Assembly (NCBI GenBank): GCA_002005505.1
Contig: KV908586.1
Span: 45,001-75,000 of the forward strand
Length of the DNA stretch: 30,000 nucleotides
Source of the DNA: Botryococcus braunii
Lineage: Eukaryota > Chlorophyta > Trebouxiophyceae
Direction: 5' to 3'
Notes under the pieces: generated by a model
What the model was told of the DNA's origin: nothing
Seen by the model: the letters and a program-made list of their open reading frames with translations, nothing else
Databases searched by the model: none
Part shown: piece after piece, positions 12,315-30,000 of the stretch
Layout: the number at the start of each line of letters is the position of its first letter
How positions within the stretch are numbered: position 1 is the stretch's first letter
Made by a program: the position numbers and the translations under genes

Positions 12315-12350
12315 TACACAAGCACACACATACACAAGCACACACACAAC
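12258..12350. repeat. (CA)n microsatellite
   Basis: Pure CA from about 12258 to 12305, then imperfect cacgca, catacacaag units to about 12350. Confidence 0.9.
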
Positions 12351-12401
12351 ACGACACAACGACCTAAGGATAACTGACGTTGCAACAGCGGCCAGCCGGT
12401 A

Positions 12402-12460
12402 CCCCCACGCCGGGATTCCCGGCGGGGGAGTCCGGACTCCGGAGTCCGGACTCCGGACTA
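12402..12460. repeat. GC-rich palindrome cluster
   Basis: An inverted repeat with arms cgccggga (12408-12415) and tcccggcg (12417-12424) and a 1-nt loop is followed at once by a perfect 24-bp palindrome at 12429-12452 built from agtccggactcc and its complement. tccggac/tccggag words repeat through 12459. It could form strong hairpins or a protein-binding array. It lies about 650 bp upstream of gene A. Confidence 0.88.
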
Positions 12461-13106
12461 CGGAGCCATCGTACGGCGTTCCAGGCAAAGTGCAGGGAGG
12501 CTAGGTTGCTTAGGACTTGCCAAACAGTTCCTTCTGTAGATTTTCGCTTGAGCTCGTCTGTGAACTTGAAGACCATTTCCTTTCATCCGTTTCCTGTTAA
12601 CATTGGTCCGAGGCGTTCAAAATTTTGAACACGAGCAGGCGAAGTCTCACGGTCGGTATGTCCCCCAATTTCTTACTTTGCTATGTTGATCCTGAAGTTT
12701 TCTTGACAAAGATGTATTTCTGGCCTATGAAAGGTAGAACTTTAGGTGTGGCGGGAGTGTCCGGGCCTCGCTTCACGTGAAGCGGCTGCTTGACTTGATC
12801 GGCCGTTAGGGGAAGGCGATGCTTCACAGACTTTGCTACAGACCGTCTTGCTAGTGTTAGTTTTACGATCAATTTTCTTCAGAGTGCAATTCGTCCGTTA
12901 GTCACTCTAGATTGTCAACAATTTTGTTTAGCCGGACGTGTTCTGAGAGAGATGCGGCAAGCGCTCTTTTGTAGATCCCATTGCAAGCTCGAATATCAGA
13001 ACATTTTGGGGATACTTTTATGTCAGTAAGCTGTGGTGATTGAGGTCTTTGAAGCACAGTTAGCGGTCGGCGTGTGACCTTTTGTGTGCTCTAGCGCAGG
13101 GTTGAC
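12461..13106. promoter_or_regulatory. Upstream region of gene A (putative promoter and 5' UTR)
   Basis: No coding region seen. It includes the 16-bp palindrome cgcttcacgtgaagcg at 12769-12784, which centres on CACGTG, the plant G-box core. A role in controlling gene A is inference from position and motif. The transcription start and any 5' UTR intron are unknown. Confidence 0.35.
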
Positions 13107-17388
<4,282 letters not shown>

Positions 17389-17610
17389 CAGTTGGAGGGG
17401 AATGAGGGGAAGTCAGCCAATGTTGACGCAGGGGTGAGTGAAACAAGATCATGCAAATATGTGCAGCGAGTGTCACGGGCGGCAGAGGGCTCTTTGTTTG
17501 CCTCAAGAGATTGGGGGACGGAGTTAACGTGTGAGGGGAGCATCATTTTCCAATGCGACAAATGCAAACACTCTTGCAAAACTCTTGCCTGACTGCAAAA
17601 AATTCCATTC

Positions 17611-17628
17611 ATAACGTGATCACGTTAT
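17611..17628. repeat. 18-bp perfect palindrome
   Basis: ataacgtgatcacgttat, about 220 bp past the stop of gene A, in AT-rich sequence. No terminator-like role can be claimed for a eukaryotic gene. Confidence 0.85.
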
Positions 17629-18739
17629 AAATTGAATTTTTTTCATGAATCGATGGTCGTCAGACCTCTTGTACCCTTTTGACAGGTCCATACCCTGCCT
17701 TTGTAGGTGACTATATAGATTGAGACCCATAATGTGGTTCTGCCAAACTCTGAGATTGAACACTTTATCCTAAAGCAATCCTGTCCACAATCTTATGATG
17801 AGTAATGGATTGCATAGCACGTATGGTTTAAACGCAAGGGATCCCATGGGAGCAACGAGAACCGGGTTTATTTGCTTAAATGTGTCGCAATGGCTATTAA
17901 TAGCAAGAAGCCTGCGTGATAGAAGTACCTCTTGCTGCTGTCTGGACAATGTTTTAGTATTGTGCAGGGTGGCATGGTATATGAGTAGCAGTTGGTTTGA
18001 GCATGAAGGGCCTGAATGAGGCTCTTCTTTCAGAGACCGTGTTTTGACAAGATTCTGAATGTGATGTTTCCCTTTATCAAGGACCATAGCACAGAAAGCA
18101 TGAGGAATACAGTAAGATGGTTTTCCATGATTTTACAATACATGGTATAAAGCAGAGTCTCGGGATACATTGGGACTGGTATGCAGGTGGCCATATGGCA
18201 AATAACACCTTTAACGATATTCCTTCAGTTCTGGAAACTGTGGGTACGTATTGAGGTGGGGATTGCCATGTAATTCAAGGATGTTTTATTTATTTAAATA
18301 CTTAAATTTTAATAAAAGTGACAGTTTTCCTAAGACATTGCATGCCACAAACGCAAAAGTGGGCTTGCCGGAGAGTCAGAGCGTGCTTGGCAGTCCACAT
18401 GCATGATACCAGCAAGAGATTTGGAGGAACGATGCTTCGATGTCGGTCCTACCAGCTTGCAGTTTTCCAAGCAGGGTTTCCCCCGCAGCTGGTACGAAAT
18501 GCTCTGTGTTTTATGTTCAGAGTGCTTGCCAATCTTGTGATGCAGAAATGTTTGGTCACGAGGGATTATGTTCCAGGTTGTGGGCAAAGAAGACTCCTCT
18601 GAAGTTACATGCACTTAGTACTAGTCTCCAGTTCATGAAGCAGTCATCATTTATATGTGATATCTTTGCTTCTCCTGCCATTGTGGCCTCGTTCAACGAA
18701 TCACTGGAAAACTACAGCTGCCACGCAGTACATACATTG

Positions 18740-18757
18740 GTCCCATATATATGGGAC
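18740..18757. repeat. 18-bp perfect palindrome
   Basis: gtcccatatatatgggac. A partial copy of the half-site (gtcccatgtag) follows at about 18773. Confidence 0.85.
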
Positions 18758-18904
18758 ATACCTGCCGGTCGTCCCATGTAGTCATATAGAAATGGCTATA
18801 AAGTTGATTTTGTGCACGTGATTAGTAATGTCAACCATTTGGCACGACTGCTCAGTTCTGTGCAGGATGTACAGTAAAGCTAGTTCCGAGATAGTCAGCC
18901 TAGC

Positions 18905-18967
18905 TAGGTGAGTTCAGTAGACTTTATTTAGGTTAGATAGGTGAGTTCAGTAGGCTTTATTTTGTAA
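18905..18967. repeat. 33-bp tandem duplication
   Basis: taggtgagttcagtagactt at 18905 recurs at 18938 as taggtgagttcagtaggctt, each followed by tattt. Only two units. Confidence 0.8.
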
Positions 18968-19132
18968 ACTATACTTGTGGTACGTGCGTAGTATTCCTGC
19001 GCCGGTTTTTACTGCTTTTGAATACATGTGAAACACCTTTTTTTGGAATCTTGGTTCCACTTAGGCGAATAATATCTGAATAGCCCCCCACGGATTGGTA
19101 TACAACATCGGCAATTAGGTCTCCTCCTCAGG

Positions 19133-19165
19133 CTCTCTCTCACTCGGCCACCCCCTCCCTACCTC

Positions 19166-19228
<63 letters not shown>

Positions 19229-19236
19229 CCCCCCCG

Positions 19237-19320
<84 letters not shown>

Positions 19321-19352
19321 CTCTCCCCTTCCCTCCCTCCCTCCCTCCCCCT
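19133..19352. repeat. (CT)n microsatellite with C runs
   Basis: CT tracts of about 45 and 80 bp separated by a C run near 19226-19236 and flanked by ccctccct-type sequence. It gives false Arg-Glu frames on the minus strand. Confidence 0.93.
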
Positions 19353-19701
19353 CCCCTTTCGCGCTGCTCTCAACCCAACAACCTAACTAGTAAATGTGCA
19401 TTTGCTGAAGAAAGCCAGCCCTAACGTTAGTTGACTAGCTTGCAGTTTTAACCTTCACCAGATATGCTTGTCTAACTAGAGACACGTCATTACAGTAGAC
19501 TTAGCCCAGTCCATCGAGAATTAGCCCTTTCTGGAAACCCCGCATGCCATGCCCGCAGGCAGCTGCCTCATGATAACTTTGTCTGACACATCGTGCACGC
19601 AAGCATTTAATGTGGGCATCTAAATGCACATCTTCTGGGATGCAATGACCTCCCGTATAGGATATTCTGACCTGTCAAACCCCCCCCCCCCCTTTTCTTA
19701 A

Positions 19702-19802
19702 GACCGAAAGCTTTCGGTCCTTCATGTTTGATGTTGGAGGTTTGCATCATGATGCGGGCCGCGGCTTATCGCAGTCGGGCCCCCTAGTCGGGGCCCCCGA
19801 CT
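19702..19802. repeat. Palindrome pair upstream of gene B
   Basis: A perfect 18-bp palindrome gaccgaaagctttcggtc lies at 19702-19719. A GC-rich inverted repeat with arms agtcgggg/ccccgact and a 1-nt centre lies at 19786-19802, among further gtcggg words. A C run (about 19680-19692) precedes them. Confidence 0.85.
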
Positions 19803-20075
19803 CGGGGCGACGCGGGGTCAGTCTACACGCTGCCCAAGAGTTGTACTATTTTTAGGCAGAATTGCGCTGGTACAGTGTCAGTTCTGAAATGAAACTAGCG
19901 TAAGAAAGTGCATAGCAGTGTGTTGAGCAGCATTCTCGTGGTGTCAGCTGAAGTTACAAGTATAAGTAAGGCACTGCGATACTTGTTCTTTTGGGGCTGA
20001 GAGCTTGAGTCCCTTGTACGGCTGATGTCGACCTCATTGCCGTACTTTGAATGACAAAGATCTTGTAATCTTCTA

Positions 20076-20111
20076 ATCTCACCTTGTTGGGAATCAAGTA
20101 CAAGGTGAGAT
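20076..20111. repeat. 12-bp-arm inverted repeat, 12-nt loop
   Basis: Arms atctcaccttgt (20076-20087) and acaaggtgagat (20100-20111) are exact complements, about 250 bp before the start codon of gene B. It may fall in the 5' UTR or promoter; a regulatory role is speculation. Confidence 0.85.
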
Positions 20112-20363
20112 CCTTAAGCACCGGTCAGTGACAGCGCAGTCTTGACGATGTGTTGTCCAAGGTCCGAAAGTTTGCGGCTGGACAATTGCGGTGGTTTAAA
20201 GTTCTATGTACTACTGAGCTAGGGACTCTGAAGGTCATTCATGAATTTAACAATATTAAACTTGCTCCTATTGGTTGTGTTTGTTGGGATCAAGCCTATT
20301 TTGCGTACGAGGAAAGAGCCACAACTTCAATTGAACCGTGCATAACGTGTGCAGGCACCCCCG

Positions 20364-27215
<6,852 letters not shown>

Positions 27216-30000
27216 TCGACTCCAGGAAGCTGTATCTTTTATGTAGCCATCCCCTCACTCGCCCATGCTGCACATATTCAGTTACATCTTTCGGGCCAGT
27301 AGGATCTCCCCGACACATGGGAGCGTGGAATTCCCATTTTGTCACCCCCTGATCCGGATTGATGCAAGCATCATGACCTTCTGTACCACGCCCATTCTTA
27401 GTAGACTGACCTCCATCAGCCAGGAACAGCTGTCATATGTCACTTCAAGGCGATAGGTAAAAGATTTTGTTGTGGAATGTTACAATAGAATAGGTTTTCT
27501 GGAGACTGCCATATGCAATTGGGTACTTCCCCGCAGCCACAGATTACCATACCTTCTATTTTGTTTGCTTTTGAGCTGACTAGGCTTTGAGAATTGAGGG
27601 GTGCTTTTGTGCAGGCATTTCCCCCAAGAGAGTGCACACACAGACACGGACACAGAGACAGAGAGAGATAAGGGTGAGGGAGCAAAAGGGCTCCGTGCGT
27701 GGGTGTGTGTGCGTGCGCGCGAGCGAGTGTTCTAGGGAAATTTGAGAAATCAGTATTGGTATAGACAAACTCAAGTCAGCAATCAAAGCCTGTTCACTCT
27801 GACCACTACTTGTAGGTGTCGGGCATGTACTTGCTAAAAATCATCCTCGCTTTAGGGGGTCGGATACATAGCCTGTGGAGGATTCATGGCACAAAACGGG
27901 TCCGAGCGCTGTTACGGGATTTCGTTAACGTGGCCATAGGACTAGGAGGCTGTAGCAGCATTTATCTCATATATCGAGATTCTGACCAAGCTCATGAAGG
28001 GTGTAGAAGGGCTGCTGCAGATGTTTAATACGTGCTTTCAGGACTGATGAGCCCCATGAGAAAGCTCTCATTCCAGATTCATGCATCGTGTGGTTGTAAA
28101 ATGCTTACAAGACACACGCAAGGCAGTACATGCGGAGTATTGGGAGGGTACACTGGAAGTCTGCCAGAAGAAGGCGCCCACGGATATTACATGTAAACTT
28201 TGTTAAGGAGGGCGGCGTGGGCGATGCATGTATATGGAGGCGGTATGCTTAGTCCCATATACTGGCGGACTGAGGCATGCAGGTTATATTAGTGCAATTT
28301 TCGCTTTCGTGGCAGCAGACTCTGCAGGGGCCCCACCGGGAAAGGCCATCATGGTTGACACCTGGAAACTTGCTGGAATGGCAAAGCCGCTGCAAAACCA
28401 TTCGCACTGGTAGCGCCAACTTCAGTTTCTCGGTGTTTATGTACATGAAAGGGCAGCAGACACTATTTTTTGTGCATGAAACGTGATGGTTCTGTAATTG
28501 GCCCACGTTGGGAAAGTTACTCTAGTACACTTCAGTGGTCTCTGCCGCACAGCTTCGTCAGGATTTTTTTTGGGATAAGCCCCTGGCTGATTGGCCAACA
28601 GTAGACATCCTGCTGATGGGGGATAGAAACTTCTTACATAGGCATGCTCTACAGGGCGATCTAGACATCGTCCCGCAAAGGAAGGTTCCCCTGTTCCTTG
28701 GTCGCTATCTCGTTGCAAGACTTTGTGCCCTTTTACTCAGCACGCCGTGACGAGCTAGTTGTCAGGAGACTGTTCCTGTGAGCCTGACCAACAGTGGTTT
28801 TGCGCTTCATGGATACCAGACCTTCCATGCTTTGAACGCATGTACAAGGCTCGTGATTTAATGCACTTCTTCGAAGAATGTACAGGTGAATTCACAGATG
28901 TCCTGCACCTTTGAGGACACTGCCCTCATGACGCTATGAAAGTGAGAGGAAAACTTTTCAGTTTATGTACTATGTGTGTATTCAACAGCTCAAGGGTGAC
29001 GGATGACCCCGTGACGAGATGAAGAGGAAAAAAACTTCCAACTTGTAGATGTCTCGAACTCATGTTGGCAACATCATGTAGTTGGCGCTTGGCTTGGATA
29101 ACTGTCACTATCGATAAACCCTTATATAAGTATTTTCCTACAGGAGGCTTCTTCTCCTGGTCGCTGTCATGTTTTCCCCAACCTAAAAGGGAAAGTGGCT
29201 TTCTGATTATATAATCAAGTTTAGTCCAAACAAGGGGTTCGTGTGAAAGTTTTTCCTTGCAGCTGGGCGGCGAAGGAATGTAAGGCTGGCACATATATGC
29301 TTCATTTCAACGCTGAACACCATGAGCTGTTGGCTCGTTGTTTGTTATTGGCCTAGGGTTCATTGCACGCAGACAACAATACCCTGGCTTTTAGTCACTG
29401 CATGCCTTCATTCCTAGCCTTCCTGCGTAAGGGTCACTGCTCGAGGTTCAGCATGGCCTCCTCATTGGGTGGCTGATCTGTCAAAACGAACTCACCACCC
29501 CAACGGGTGACGCTGCAACTTCTGTAGTGACGAGTTTGCCGTGCTGACCCCGAGTTCTTTTGTAAGATCTTTGACCCGGACGTGCCTTGTTTAGGTGTCG
29601 TTGACCACTCACAGATGGGGTGGGGGGGGGGGTGTGGGACCCCCCTCCACCAAGTCACAACTGGGAGTGTTCTCCTGTGCACACGCTCGAACTGGCCATC
29701 GGCGCTTGTGACAACAACTTTTACATTTTCATTATAAGTATTACTTTAATTGAGGTAATACTTACATTATGAAACGTTCCACACTTTTACGCACACTCGC
29801 ACACACATACAATTGCGACCATTTCTCTCCCGTGTCCATTATAGGGTTGGAAACGACATGTATTCTGCTAGCAGTGCCGCCGAATGTCACAGACGCATAC
29901 CCTCAGACGCGATACTGGATGAAGGTGATTCCAGCATGGCCAGAATGACAGCATGCGGCACCTCAAAAGCTCTTGTGATTTGCCACTGGTTGTCATAGCA
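27216..30000. other. Region downstream of gene B; no supported gene
   Basis: The 3' UTR of B and spacer. Frames up to about 120 residues occur on both strands, but none shows a motif, a splice partner or similarity to A/B. A 71-codon frame at 28535-28750 is the least random-looking, but I cannot support it. Possible further exons near 29850-29980 (a gaag|gtgatt donor-like site) cannot be judged because the window ends. Confidence 0.45.

Larger units (their letters stand above)
17389..20363. other. Spacer between genes A and B
   Basis: Contains the 3' UTR of A and the 5' region of B. No supported gene; frames are short and lack motifs. An aataaa lies near 18309, rather far from the stop, so a poly(A) role is doubtful. 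It holds several palindromes, a 33-bp tandem duplication and a long CT tract, listed separately. Confidence 0.5.

Noticed and set aside
29434..29682. Minus-strand 82-codon frame near the window end
   Set aside because: No motif, signal or partner exon could be found; length is within chance for this base composition.

Overview
This is nuclear DNA from a eukaryote, most likely a green alga or other green-lineage organism. Two genes carry GT/GC–AG introns that can be checked by comparing them with each other. One intact gene joins 24-residue plant-type leucine-rich repeats to a PGG-like membrane domain, a domain known mainly from plants. Long CA/GT and CT/GA microsatellites and G/C homopolymer runs occur throughout. 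No operons, Shine-Dalgarno-led genes, tRNA, rRNA or CRISPR array were seen. I cannot name the species.

Layout. (1) 1-529: leader with a degenerate ~31-bp repeat. (2) 530-2467: intact single-exon LRR + (DQNAAPDV)n + PGG-like four-helix membrane protein. (3) 2468-8421: gene-poor, with a 22-bp palindrome, copy 1 of a ~0.5-kb dispersed repeat, a 29-bp-arm hairpin, a 9-bp minisatellite, a long GT tract and a ~97-bp triple tandem repeat. (4) 8422-10761: ankyrin-like gene broken by frameshifts and stops. (5) 10762-13106: copy 2 of the dispersed repeat, which has a fold-back arm copy 1 lacks, then a very long compound microsatellite and a GC-rich palindrome cluster. (6) 13107-17388: gene A, seven exons, 891 aa. 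(7) 17389-20363: spacer. (8) 20364-27215: gene B, eight exons, 649 aa, tandem paralog of A. (9) 27216-30000: no gene that I can support.

The main result is the A/B pair. I do not recognise the family. Both proteins start with a signal-peptide-like segment, continue with a fast-diverging Ser/Thr/Ala-rich linker, then a conserved module of about 420 residues that begins with a WWAG motif and ends near the C-terminus. The module has five shared N-glycosylation sequons and two shared cysteines. Spliced by hand, both reading frames close exactly, and exons 2, 3, 4 and 6 have identical lengths in the two genes (121, 88, 117 and 155 nt). One intron appears to use a GC donor in both copies. One intron is present in B and absent in A.

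A second theme is structural mutation. The window has seven perfect spacer-free palindromes of 16 bp or more outside microsatellites (roughly 0.5 expected by chance for uniform composition), plus several near-perfect hairpins. In one case a homologous repeat copy lacks one arm, which suggests palindrome birth by template switching.
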